The position numbers and the translations under genes are program-made. 64,000 bases of DNA from Porticoccus sp964276025 (GTDB taxonomy: Bacteria > Pseudomonadota > Gammaproteobacteria > Pseudomonadales > Porticoccaceae): NCBI GenBank assembly GCA_964276025.1, contig CAXYDD010000003.1:1-64000 (forward strand), read 5' to 3'. The notes under the pieces are model-generated. The model was not told the origin of the DNA. It searched no databases and saw only the letters and a list, made by a program, of their open reading frames with translations. Shown in pieces: positions 27,944-36,009 of the stretch; within the stretch, counting starts at the first letter, position 1; each line of letters starts with the position of its first letter.

Positions 27944-30292
27944 CTAACTTGAGCTCCCTGCTTTTTGCTTATCTTCCTTATCCACAAACAACAAAAGAGT
28001 AGGAAGTAATAAGAAATCGAGCAATAACGCAAATAATACTGAAAAAATTGTCATCAATCCAAGATCAACATTCATCTTAAAGGCTGATGTTGTTAAAACA
28101 AAAAAACCGCACGCTAAGATGATTGTATTTACTACTATAGCTTTACCAACGTTAGCAAATGCATAACGTATAGAATCCTCAACGCTGAGACCCTTTTCAT
28201 TTTTTGCACGAACGTACTTAGATAAAAAATGTACTGTATCATCAACAATAATTCCTAAAGAGATAGATGCAACAGTTGCAACAGAGAAACCCACTTCACC
28301 ATAGAGGAGAGCCCATGCCCCAAAAGTCATCAGTAAAGGAAGTCCGTTCGGAACCATACTCATTAAACCTAATCGAATACTTCTAAGCGCTCCAATCATA
28401 ATGACCGCTATTACTAAAATTGCACCTATGGTCCCTGATATCATATTTTGTACATTCCGATCTGTTATATAGGTAAACATCACTTGTGCACTTGTAGGCT
28501 GCGAAATCATGTATTCTGGCCAGTTTTCCAGCATCCATTGACGTGATGCATCTAAAAAATATTTTGTCTCACTTGTACTAGCCTTTTGTAACATAGCTGT
28601 AACTCTTGTCGCAGACTTATCAACGTTGATACGATCATTCAAATCTAGTCCATATGGCAACGATAACTCGTATAATAATAGATATTGAGCTGATAGCTGG
28701 CGATTATCTGGTAGACGATAAAAGCTATTATTATCACTATGCATGTTTTTATTTAAACGCTTCATAATGTCTGTAATGGAATAAACGTGGAGAACTTCGG
28801 GCTGTTCACTCAAAAAAGTGGTGAATTCCTCAAGATGTTTGAGATATTCTGGCTCACTCACCCCCCCAGTATTTTTAGCAGGAACAGAAAATTCAATGGG
28901 ATAAAGTCCAAAACTTTTCAGTGCTTGATCTGAATCTCTCCGAAACTCAACCCTTTCATCAAAATATTCAACCCATTGGTCATTAAAAGAAATTGTTGGT
29001 ATGAAGCCCGCTAGAATAGCTACCGCTAAACATGTAATAACTAATATCTTACGTGAATTAAAAATAACGAAATTAGCTACATAGCCCATAATTTTTTGTG
29101 TCCACTCTAATTTTTTAGAGGGGTTTATTCTGACAGGCAATAGGCTCAAAATTGCTGGAAGCAATGAAATAGATAAGAGCCATGCTGTAAATATACCAAT
29201 AGCTGTGATGTTCCCTAGGTGCCAAAAAGGGGGTGAATCGGAAAAATTTAGTGCAAGAAAACCGACGATGGTTGTAACTGATGTAATGGTCACAGGTAAA
29301 AAATTGATGCGTGCAGCTTCTATTATGGATTCTAATTTAGTTGAACCTTCGCGCATGAGAGTTTTAAACGATACTAATATGTGGATAGAGTCGGCTACGG
29401 CAAGAGTGAGTATGACTGTAGATGCACTCATGGAGATGGGTGTAAGCTTGATTCCAAAGAATCCAGCAGCACCCATACCAACAATAGTTGAAAGCGTAAC
29501 AATTAAAAAAATTACAACTGTTCCTGCAAAAAATCTCAATATTAACCATGATATTAATAGTATTACTATAAACATCATAGGAGTTAAGGTCGCGGCATCC
29601 AGTAGCCCTACTTCTGAGAAGGCGTTATTTAACATAGACACGCCAGTAAGATGTATCATTATGTGAGGAAAATCAATTTCCATGCGTTCACGAAGGTCTC
29701 TTGCTGCGCGGACTGCTTCTGGTACCTCCAGTAAGCTAACATCTGGGTATTGTAGAACCACATTAATAGCCGTGACATCAGAGTTCGCTGTAACCAAGTT
29801 ATTACGAAGAAGTGGCTCATCTAAAGAAACGTCTTTCTTTTTTGACAACTCTGAAGATGATAGGCTTTCAGCATCGATTACTAGATCTTCAACAATAAGA
29901 TCGTCACCAACTGAATGCGTATATTGAAAGTTACTTAATGAATCTACACGTATTGTATATGGTATTTTCCAAGCTTCAGCTGTGAGCTTTTCGACAGCGG
30001 ATAAAGTTATATTATCGAACACTCCCTCTTTCTTTTTATTTTTCGGCTCAACAACAAATAAAATATTATCATTTTTTGTATAGGTAGCCTGCAAGTCCTC
30101 AAACGCAGCAAGCTCTGGATTGTTATCGGAGAAAAAGACACGGTAGTTTGAAGAGAATTCAAGACTTGACATCCCTTTGATGAAGGCAAGCACAACCATA
30201 AATGTTACAAAAATGACAATCCATCGAAAATGAATTACTTGACTAGTAAGATTCAGTGAAAATTTATCTATTTTTTTGAAATAAGGATCCAT
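27944..30292 (-). CDS. MMPL/RND-family transporter (second cluster)
   Basis: The 782-residue protein has the duplicated RND layout: a first membrane helix at about 25-45, a large periplasmic domain, a block of helices from about 230 to 390 (ILLISWLILRFFAGTVVIFL, SIHILVSFKTLMREG), a second periplasmic domain and a second block near 620-770 (ISLGIIVDDTVHFLSKYV). The VDDTVH segment is the family's proton-relay region. Subclass MMPL/HpnN-like, moving lipids rather than drugs. It leads the operon with the LolA-like and barrel genes. Confidence 0.88.
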   Translation of the reverse strand: MDPYFKKIDKFSLNLTSQVIHFRWIVIFVTFMVVLAFIKGMSSLEFSSNYRVFFSDNNPELAAFEDLQATYTKNDNILFVVEPKNKKKEGVFDNITLSAVEKLTAEAWKIPYTIRVDSLSNFQYTHSVGDDLIVEDLVIDAESLSSSELSKKKDVSLDEPLLRNNLVTANSDVTAINVVLQYPDVSLLEVPEAVRAARDLRERMEIDFPHIMIHLTGVSMLNNAFSEVGLLDAATLTPMMFIVILLISWLILRFFAGTVVIFLIVTLSTIVGMGAAGFFGIKLTPISMSASTVILTLAVADSIHILVSFKTLMREGSTKLESIIEAARINFLPVTITSVTTIVGFLALNFSDSPPFWHLGNITAIGIFTAWLLSISLLPAILSLLPVRINPSKKLEWTQKIMGYVANFVIFNSRKILVITCLAVAILAGFIPTISFNDQWVEYFDERVEFRRDSDQALKSFGLYPIEFSVPAKNTGGVSEPEYLKHLEEFTTFLSEQPEVLHVYSITDIMKRLNKNMHSDNNSFYRLPDNRQLSAQYLLLYELSLPYGLDLNDRINVDKSATRVTAMLQKASTSETKYFLDASRQWMLENWPEYMISQPTSAQVMFTYITDRNVQNMISGTIGAILVIAVIMIGALRSIRLGLMSMVPNGLPLLMTFGAWALLYGEVGFSVATVASISLGIIVDDTVHFLSKYVRAKNEKGLSVEDSIRYAFANVGKAIVVNTIILACGFFVLTTSAFKMNVDLGLMTIFSVLFALLLDFLLLPTLLLFVDKEDKQKAGSSS

Positions 30293-30354
30293 TAGATATA
30301 GCCACTTATTTTATAAGACATTAGCAAATAATCAGAAAAGTTATGGCTAACAAA

Positions 30355-30431
30355 TGGCGCACCCGGAAGGATTCGAACCTTCGACCGCTCGGTTCGAAGC
30401 CGAGTACTCTATCCAGCTGAGCTACGGGTGC
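30355..30431 (-). tRNA. tRNA-Arg (anticodon TCG)
   Basis: Complete cloverleaf: acceptor GCACCCG/CGGGTGC, D arm GCTCAGCTGGATAGAGT, anticodon stem CTCGG/CCGAG with loop CTTCGAA (anticodon TCG), T arm GAAGGTTCGAATCCTTC, and CCA encoded at 30355-30357. It differs from the tRNA-Arg at 30585 in only three positions. Confidence 0.97.
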
Positions 30432-30584
30432 ATTTAATTAAAAAGCCTGCTAACTTTTGATTATTTTATACCAACAACTAAGTAGATCATACTAAACAAA
30501 GCTACAAGAACTAAGTTATAAATTGATCCTCGTATGATTGGCAAAAAAAGAATAAACCCATTGAAGCTTATAGGAGTTTTAAAA

Positions 30585-30661
30585 TGGCGCACTCGGAAGG
30601 ATTCGAACCTTCGACCGCTCGGTTCGTAGCCGAGTACTCTATCCAGCTGAGCTACGAGTGC
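30585..30661 (-). tRNA. tRNA-Arg (anticodon ACG)
   Basis: The acceptor GCACTCG pairs with CGAGTGC; loop CTACGAA gives anticodon ACG, whose first base is normally deaminated to inosine by TadA; T arm GAAGGTTCGAATCCTTC; CCA encoded at 30585-30587. It is the counterpart of E. coli argV-type genes that follow serV. A strong promoter lies just upstream. Confidence 0.97.
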
Positions 30662-30674
30662 ATCAAGGTCGCGT

Positions 30675-30703
30675 AATATAAGAAAGAAGCGCTTTCTAGT
30701 CAA
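30675..30703 (-). promoter_or_regulatory. Sigma70 promoter of tRNA-Arg(ACG)
   Basis: On the minus strand -35 TTGACT, a 17-base spacer and -10 TATATT are followed by a GC-rich discriminator (ACGCGACC). The predicted start is about seven bases before the mature tRNA 5' end. The whole element fits stable-RNA promoters. Confidence 0.85.
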
Positions 30704-30820
30704 GCTCAAAAAGGAATGTTGCGTATAATTCGGTCTTTTAACTTTTCGTTTATGCTCGCTGTTATCCCTAGATATATAATCAACATATTAACTCTTGAAC
30801 ATAAATAATGAATAACCAAT

Positions 30821-30847
30821 AAAAAAGACCCTCTCGGGTCTTTTTTA
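30821..30847. terminator. Bidirectional Rho-independent terminator at the end of the MMPL operon
   Basis: GACCC and GGGTC form a stem with a TCTC loop, flanked by six A on the left and six T on the right. On the minus strand it closes the island operon 16 bases after the MMPL stop codon and insulates the tRNA-Arg promoter from readthrough. Confidence 0.93.
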
Positions 30848-30862
30848 TTGTTTGGCTGAAAA

Positions 30863-33184
30863 TTATCTATCTTCACTAAAGATAAACTTAGGTTTAAATA
30901 TGTAAGCCATTGAGGGCATTAGGAATAATGCACTGAAAGCTGATACAGCAAGCCATATAGCAATCAACATTCCCATTTCTGCTTGGAAGCGAAGTGAAGA
31001 ATAAGACCATACAGCGATACTAGCAATCAATACAAACGCTGTTACTAAAACGCCTCGACCTGCACAATGCAGAGATAAATTGATTGACTCTAGTACTGAC
31101 TTACCACTGTCAAATTCCATCTTCATTCGGTCACAAATATAAAGTGCATAATCTACACCAAGACCAATACCTAAAGCGGCTACGGGTACTGTATTAATAT
31201 TCATACCAATATTTTGCCAAGCCATAAATGCGAAGGTAACCATATTTGCGAGCACTACAGGAACCATGAAAAACATGCCCGCAATACTTGACCGATAGAC
31301 AAGGATACACATCATTACGAGTATAAATAGCGCAAGTGCAATAGATTGTATTTGACCAGATAGGATCACTTCATTAACTGCAGCAATTACACCAATAGTA
31401 CCACCGGCAAGTGCAATATTTACATCTGGATTAGCCGCTTGGAATTTCTTAACCCTCGCAACTGCAGTTTGAATAGTTGGACCTTGCCTATCTGCAAAGA
31501 ACATAGTGATCGATGCGTTCATCCGATTCACGTCAGTAAAGCGGTTAAGATCCCCAGGTTCTGCTGCTCTTTCGTACATGTAGATTAACTCAGCATTATT
31601 GGTTGTTGTTGAACCTAGCTCAGTGTATCTAAAATTACCTTCTCTGAGTGTCTCATTTACAGACGGCAAAATATCAGAAAGTGAAATGCTGCCACCAATC
31701 TGCTCTTGTTCTTCCATGTAACGCTGGAACCGCAACATAGTATCTAGCACATGAACATTTTTGATCTGATTTTTTTCTTCTCGTCCAACAACAACAAACA
31801 TTCTATCTGCACCAGGAAACTGATTATTTATCGCAGTCGAATCTGCATTATAAAGAGCATCTGGCCATAATATTGGTGAACCTGGATTTGCATCACCGAT
31901 TGTTAAATCGACAGCACGATAACTACATCCAATAAATATAACTGCCGCAAATGTGACAATTACGTATCTTGCTCTTGTTGAAGCAACAGACACACATAGA
32001 TTTAGAAAAGGTCTAATAAGCAACCTATCAAGATTCAATGGATGTGCATAAGCATTTGGTTTCTTTACAAATGATAATAAGATAGGCGTTACAACAATTG
32101 AGCTGACCGCCACTGTCGCTACCCAAACTACTGCAAGTACTACTAGTTTCTGCAGTAAAGGAATTGGGCTAATCGCAACAACCGTTACACAACCAGCATC
32201 TGTACCTACTCCTAAAAGTCCTGGTCTTAACAGGTCTTTCAAAGTAACTTTAGCAGCTGCATATGAATCTGGATTATCTCCTTGATGATCAATTTCTTCA
32301 TGGAAACGAGTGATCATCTGAACAGAATGAGATACTGCTCTAGCGGTAATAAGCATTGCTACTACCACAACTAATGGATCGAAGTGTATTCCTACTAGTT
32401 TAGCAACCCCAAGTGCCCAGGTAGCACTAATAGCTCCAGCCAATAGAGGTAAGATGGTTCCTCTCCATGTTCTATTAATCAAGAATAATAAAACTAAGAA
32501 AATTAAACCAGCATATGTAACAAGCTCCATTGTTTCAGGCAAGAAATGGTCTACCCAACCATACAGAATGGGATTACCTACCAATGAAATATCTACTGCA
32601 TCATTGTCTAGTCTATTAACTAACTCATATGCTTGCTTATAAACTAAATTTGGGTCCAAAAGACTATCAAAGAAATCCACTGTAATTAATGTCGCTGATA
32701 AATCTTTTGAAACATATGGGCCATAAACAAGCGGGCTTCTTAGGATAGCTTCTTTAATACGATCGATATCAGCCTGATTTTCAGGAAGATTTGGCCACAT
32801 ATATGGGAAACTTTGAATCCCTTCAGTAGATGCACGAACTTCTTTAAGTTTTTTACCGGCTATAGAATAAATTTGAAATTCATTAATCGCATCAATCTTA
32901 TACAGACCCTTTGTTAGTCCATGTATCTGCTCAAGGACAGGCATCTGAAATATATCGCCTTTTGTAGACTGAATCATGAAAGTAATAATACTTGTACCAC
33001 CAAAGGTTTTCTTAAACTCCTCATGGACTTTAATGTATGGATGAGTTCCAGGCTGTAAGTCCTCGAACACGGTTTTTACATCTATACGTACTGCAAAAGT
33101 AGCCAGAATCAAGGTCAAAGCAGTTACTACTAGTAAAACCTTCTTTCTTTGCTCTATACAGAAAATTGCGAAATTCTCTAACAT
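30863..33184 (-). CDS. MMPL/RND-family transporter (island copy)
   Basis: This second RND protein of about 770 residues has two repeats of a large periplasmic domain plus a helix block (LVTYAGLIFLVLLFLINRTW, ALGVAKLVGIHFDPLVVVVA; then IALALFILVMMCILVYRS and VAALGIGLGVDYALYICDRM). The GLGVDYALYICDRM segment carries the family's relay aspartate. I use ATG 33184, seven bases after GGAG, because the longer frame begins at a TTG without a site. It follows the YCF48 gene and ends the DUF1302-DUF1329-YCF48-MMPL operon. Probable hydrophobic-compound or lipid transporter. Confidence 0.88.
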   Translation of the reverse strand: MLENFAIFCIEQRKKVLLVVTALTLILATFAVRIDVKTVFEDLQPGTHPYIKVHEEFKKTFGGTSIITFMIQSTKGDIFQMPVLEQIHGLTKGLYKIDAINEFQIYSIAGKKLKEVRASTEGIQSFPYMWPNLPENQADIDRIKEAILRSPLVYGPYVSKDLSATLITVDFFDSLLDPNLVYKQAYELVNRLDNDAVDISLVGNPILYGWVDHFLPETMELVTYAGLIFLVLLFLINRTWRGTILPLLAGAISATWALGVAKLVGIHFDPLVVVVAMLITARAVSHSVQMITRFHEEIDHQGDNPDSYAAAKVTLKDLLRPGLLGVGTDAGCVTVVAISPIPLLQKLVVLAVVWVATVAVSSIVVTPILLSFVKKPNAYAHPLNLDRLLIRPFLNLCVSVASTRARYVIVTFAAVIFIGCSYRAVDLTIGDANPGSPILWPDALYNADSTAINNQFPGADRMFVVVGREEKNQIKNVHVLDTMLRFQRYMEEQEQIGGSISLSDILPSVNETLREGNFRYTELGSTTTNNAELIYMYERAAEPGDLNRFTDVNRMNASITMFFADRQGPTIQTAVARVKKFQAANPDVNIALAGGTIGVIAAVNEVILSGQIQSIALALFILVMMCILVYRSSIAGMFFMVPVVLANMVTFAFMAWQNIGMNINTVPVAALGIGLGVDYALYICDRMKMEFDSGKSVLESINLSLHCAGRGVLVTAFVLIASIAVWSYSSLRFQAEMGMLIAIWLAVSAFSALFLMPSMAYIFKPKFIFSEDR

Positions 33185-33248
33185 CTTATTCTCCAACAAT
33201 CCAAATTAACCACAAATTTATTAGGTAGGCTCAAATAATCAATATATT

Positions 33249-34304
33249 TTATTCGTGCAATAGAGTCCACTCACGAGTTTTTAGGTCTAGTGAACCCACT
33301 GTAGCCCCAACTGCTAGGCCCTTTCCATCAATAATAACCATCTCAGAATGAGAGGTATAATCAGTATCAGAAATATTCATAGGTTCAAAATTAGTCAGAT
33401 CACTAGTAAAAGTCATCCATTTACCCTTGTTGCCAATAGCTACCCATCGATCAATTGCGTCAGACCATTGGACATCCATCATGTGCTCAGTCATACCAGA
33501 CGATTGTGGTGATACATATGTCCATGTTACACCTCCATCTTTCGTGCTCACTGTTACGCCGGCTAACCCAACAATTGTAATTTCATTATCATTTCTTGCA
33601 TCAATAGCACCGAAGCTGTTGGGGCTATCTGATTGTATCTCTTCCCAATTCATTCCGTCGTCTCGAGTAATAAATATACGACCGAACTCAGCTGCTACGT
33701 AATATGTACCATTAGGGGTTTTAACTACATCGTTCATGAATATATCGTCAAGCTCACAACCGCACTCCGGCTTGAGTCTTGACCATGTCTTACCATAATC
33801 TTTAGATCTCAAAACTGCACCCATTTCACCAACCGTTATAGCTTCTCCGCCTGAGTAGGTATGCACTTTCAATAATTTATTTGCTATATCAGACTTTGGG
33901 GAGTCTACCTCTACCCAAGTCTTTCCGCTATCTTCTGTGATAACAATAACACCATCGTTTCCAACAGCTATTGCATTATCAGGGCTATCTTTCCACGCTG
34001 ATATATCTTGGAAGTGCTTCATTGTATTAGATTCTTGTTTAGTCCAAGTAACTCCACCATCACTACTTTCTAACATCAAACCGTAGTTACCTGCAGCAAG
34101 CCACTTATCATCACTTTGATTAGTAAGGCCATAGACTCTGTCTCGAACATTAATTGCGGCTGGGACTACTTCGTTAATAATGACAGTAGGTTTAACAAAA
34201 AGGCCTGCATAAAGCAGTGTGCCTACGATTGCCCAGGGCAAAATTCCTATAATAGTGAGTACAACCCTTTGTATCGCGGTTTTCTCGTTTACAGCAGCGT
34301 TCAT
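33249..34304 (-). CDS. YCF48-like beta-propeller protein (BNR repeats)
   Basis: Repeated Asp-box/BNR units (SSDGGVTWTKQES, TEDSGKTWVEVDS, SKDYGKTWSRLKP, TRDDGMNWEEIQS, TKDGGVTWTYVSP) form a propeller of the YCF48 type. A single N-terminal membrane helix (VVLTIIGILPWAIVGTLLYAG) anchors it in the inner membrane with the propeller in the periplasm. ATG 34304 is chosen because GGGGGAG lies five bases upstream. In many proteobacteria a protein of this kind accompanies DUF1302, DUF1329 and an RND transporter; it may act as an assembly or adaptor factor. Confidence 0.88.
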   Translation of the reverse strand: MNAAVNEKTAIQRVVLTIIGILPWAIVGTLLYAGLFVKPTVIINEVVPAAINVRDRVYGLTNQSDDKWLAAGNYGLMLESSDGGVTWTKQESNTMKHFQDISAWKDSPDNAIAVGNDGVIVITEDSGKTWVEVDSPKSDIANKLLKVHTYSGGEAITVGEMGAVLRSKDYGKTWSRLKPECGCELDDIFMNDVVKTPNGTYYVAAEFGRIFITRDDGMNWEEIQSDSPNSFGAIDARNDNEITIVGLAGVTVSTKDGGVTWTYVSPQSSGMTEHMMDVQWSDAIDRWVAIGNKGKWMTFTSDLTNFEPMNISDTDYTSHSEMVIIDGKGLAVGATVGSLDLKTREWTLLHE

Positions 34305-34401
34305 AACTCCCCCAAAAATATTCAGACATGGCATCTACATGAAGCCATTCTCATCAAAATCAAATTTTTTATTTTATTGTTTTGTTGCTGTTCTTTACCT
34401 T

Positions 34402-34458
34402 AAAAAAATTCCGGAAGGAACTGTTAGTATTTGCATACTAACAACCCCTTCACGGAAT
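34402..34458 (-). terminator. Intercistronic hairpin with T-run between the DUF1329 and YCF48 genes
   Basis: The stem pairs ATTCCG-GAAGG-TGTTAGTAT with ATACTAACA-CCTTC-CGGAAT around a four-base TTGC loop, about 20 base pairs with small mismatches. On the minus strand six to seven T follow directly. This has the form of a Rho-independent terminator placed inside the operon, likely to lower expression of the two downstream genes or to protect the 3' end of the upstream mRNA. Confidence 0.8.
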
Positions 34459-34472
34459 GGTCTAGATTGATA

Positions 34473-35921
34473 TTAACGTGCTAACTGAATAAGTGTTTTC
34501 AGTGTTACGTCTTCTTCTTGCACAGAGTCAGGGTTAGCTTTCATGTTAGAAGACCAAGTTGTTGAGAACTCAGCTTTCCAATCAATGATATGACCAACAA
34601 CTGGCATCAATGCTTGGTAACCGTCATCACCATAATCGATACGATTTTGGAAGATGAAAGTTTTCCAGAATTTACCGTTTTTATCGTATGCTTCACCCAG
34701 GTAAGGTCTTGGGTAATCCATTTCCATATAAACGATTTTCTTGCTGTAAGGATGTTCGTCAGGAGGAGTTCCCTCAATAACGTACACTTCACGTGGCTCC
34801 CATTGAACTTGTTCGTTAGGGAAGAAGTGAGGTGGTGTATCCATGTCTACAGCAGGGAATTCCTTAATAGTATTTTTGAAAGCAAGGTCAACAGTAACTA
34901 GTGGAGCGTGAGCAATAGCCCAGATCCAACGCTTACCAGTTAACTTAACTTCTTTATACTTAGTAGGAACCGCATCCCAGATATCCCAGTCATCATATAA
35001 CTGAACTGTTCCACCAATTGGATCCATCCATGCGTTACCAGAAAGACGACGTGCACGACGTACAGACTTCAAGTATGCATAAACATCATCAGGCTTCTGA
35101 GATGTTGGATCGTTATAGCGAACAGAAAAGATTCCGATACCTTTAATATCTTGTGGGTAAATTGCCACTAGTACAGTTTTTTGTAGAATGTCGCCTTTAC
35201 CTTCAGATACTGGACCACCGTCTAAACGGCCTTCCATGTAGTAACGACGTGCCCACCAACGCTGAATACGTTCCATACCTGATGTGGCGTCCAAGAACAC
35301 CCAAGAGATGTGACGTAAATCCATAGTTGCACCGTAAGTAGGTGAACGTAGATTCCAGATTAGCTTACAACCGGCATCCGGGTCATCCATGCTTACTTTT
35401 TGTGGGTCAAAGAACATACCAGCTGTCCAGTTACTAACAACACCACAGTTACTACCGTTAGCAGGTGCGCCATATACAACATTAGCGGCTCCATCTATAG
35501 TAGCTTGCATGTATTTAGGGTCCATTTCAATGAACTCTGAATGACGAGTATTAATCATCAATGCTTTGTTACGGATCATCCATTCAACGTTTTCAGTAAT
35601 CATACTTCCAACTGTTTTTCCTTCGAAACAAAGACCAGTTACTGCGTCTAAGTTTGAATTCTGGATAACTGTTCCAGCTTCCATAGCATCACCAGTACAA
35701 CCGCCTTCTGCTTCAATAGGAGAAGGACCGCCATCCCAGCGACCAGCTGCGGGTGGATCACCGTAAAACAATGCGTTTGGTTTAGTTCCGTCAGCAGTTT
35801 TTGCTACATAGCCTTTAGGCTTACTAGCATCATCCGCCCAATCTGCTTTAGCAAAGGCTTGAGAGCCCCCTAAAAGCAGTCCTAGCGATACTACCGAGGT
35901 AGTAATTAGCTTCATATACAT
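34473..35921 (-). CDS. DUF1329 protein, periplasmic LolA-like partner
   Basis: A signal peptide (LITTSVVSLGLLLGGSQAFA) precedes a DUF1329 (PF07044) domain with IRNKALMINTRHSEFIEMD, ATSGMERIQRWWARRYYMEG, RRARRLSGNAWMDPIGG and VYVIEGTPPDEHPYSKK. DUF1329 proteins resemble the LolA/LppX lipid-binding fold and nearly always accompany DUF1302. ATG 35921 is chosen because TTGGAG lies eight bases upstream; the open frame extends further without a site. It probably shuttles the cargo between the barrel and the MMPL protein; cargo unknown. Confidence 0.9.
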   Translation of the reverse strand: MYMKLITTSVVSLGLLLGGSQAFAKADWADDASKPKGYVAKTADGTKPNALFYGDPPAAGRWDGGPSPIEAEGGCTGDAMEAGTVIQNSNLDAVTGLCFEGKTVGSMITENVEWMIRNKALMINTRHSEFIEMDPKYMQATIDGAANVVYGAPANGSNCGVVSNWTAGMFFDPQKVSMDDPDAGCKLIWNLRSPTYGATMDLRHISWVFLDATSGMERIQRWWARRYYMEGRLDGGPVSEGKGDILQKTVLVAIYPQDIKGIGIFSVRYNDPTSQKPDDVYAYLKSVRRARRLSGNAWMDPIGGTVQLYDDWDIWDAVPTKYKEVKLTGKRWIWAIAHAPLVTVDLAFKNTIKEFPAVDMDTPPHFFPNEQVQWEPREVYVIEGTPPDEHPYSKKIVYMEMDYPRPYLGEAYDKNGKFWKTFIFQNRIDYGDDGYQALMPVVGHIIDWKAEFSTTWSSNMKANPDSVQEEDVTLKTLIQLAR

Positions 35922-36009
35922 AATTATAACTCCAAGTTTTATTTTAGTGCTGTCTGCACAACTCATACATAGTAATCATTATGCAGACATACTCAAACGT
36001 ACTACTTTC

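Noticed and set aside
29205..29666. Plus-strand open frame of 153 codons inside the MMPL gene
   Set aside because: It is an antisense frame of a strongly recognised membrane protein, without a ribosome site or family pattern.
30461..30709. Open frame of 82 codons over tRNA-Arg(ACG)
   Set aside because: It overlaps the tRNA and its promoter; the peptide DRVLGYEPSGRRFESFRV is the known false translation of a tRNA-Arg gene.
30662..30862. Search for an attachment-site copy of the tRNA-Ser 3' end at the far border of the island
   Set aside because: No repeat of the T-arm or acceptor sequence of tRNA-Ser(GCT) is seen here and no integrase gene exists in the island, so I do not claim an integrative element.
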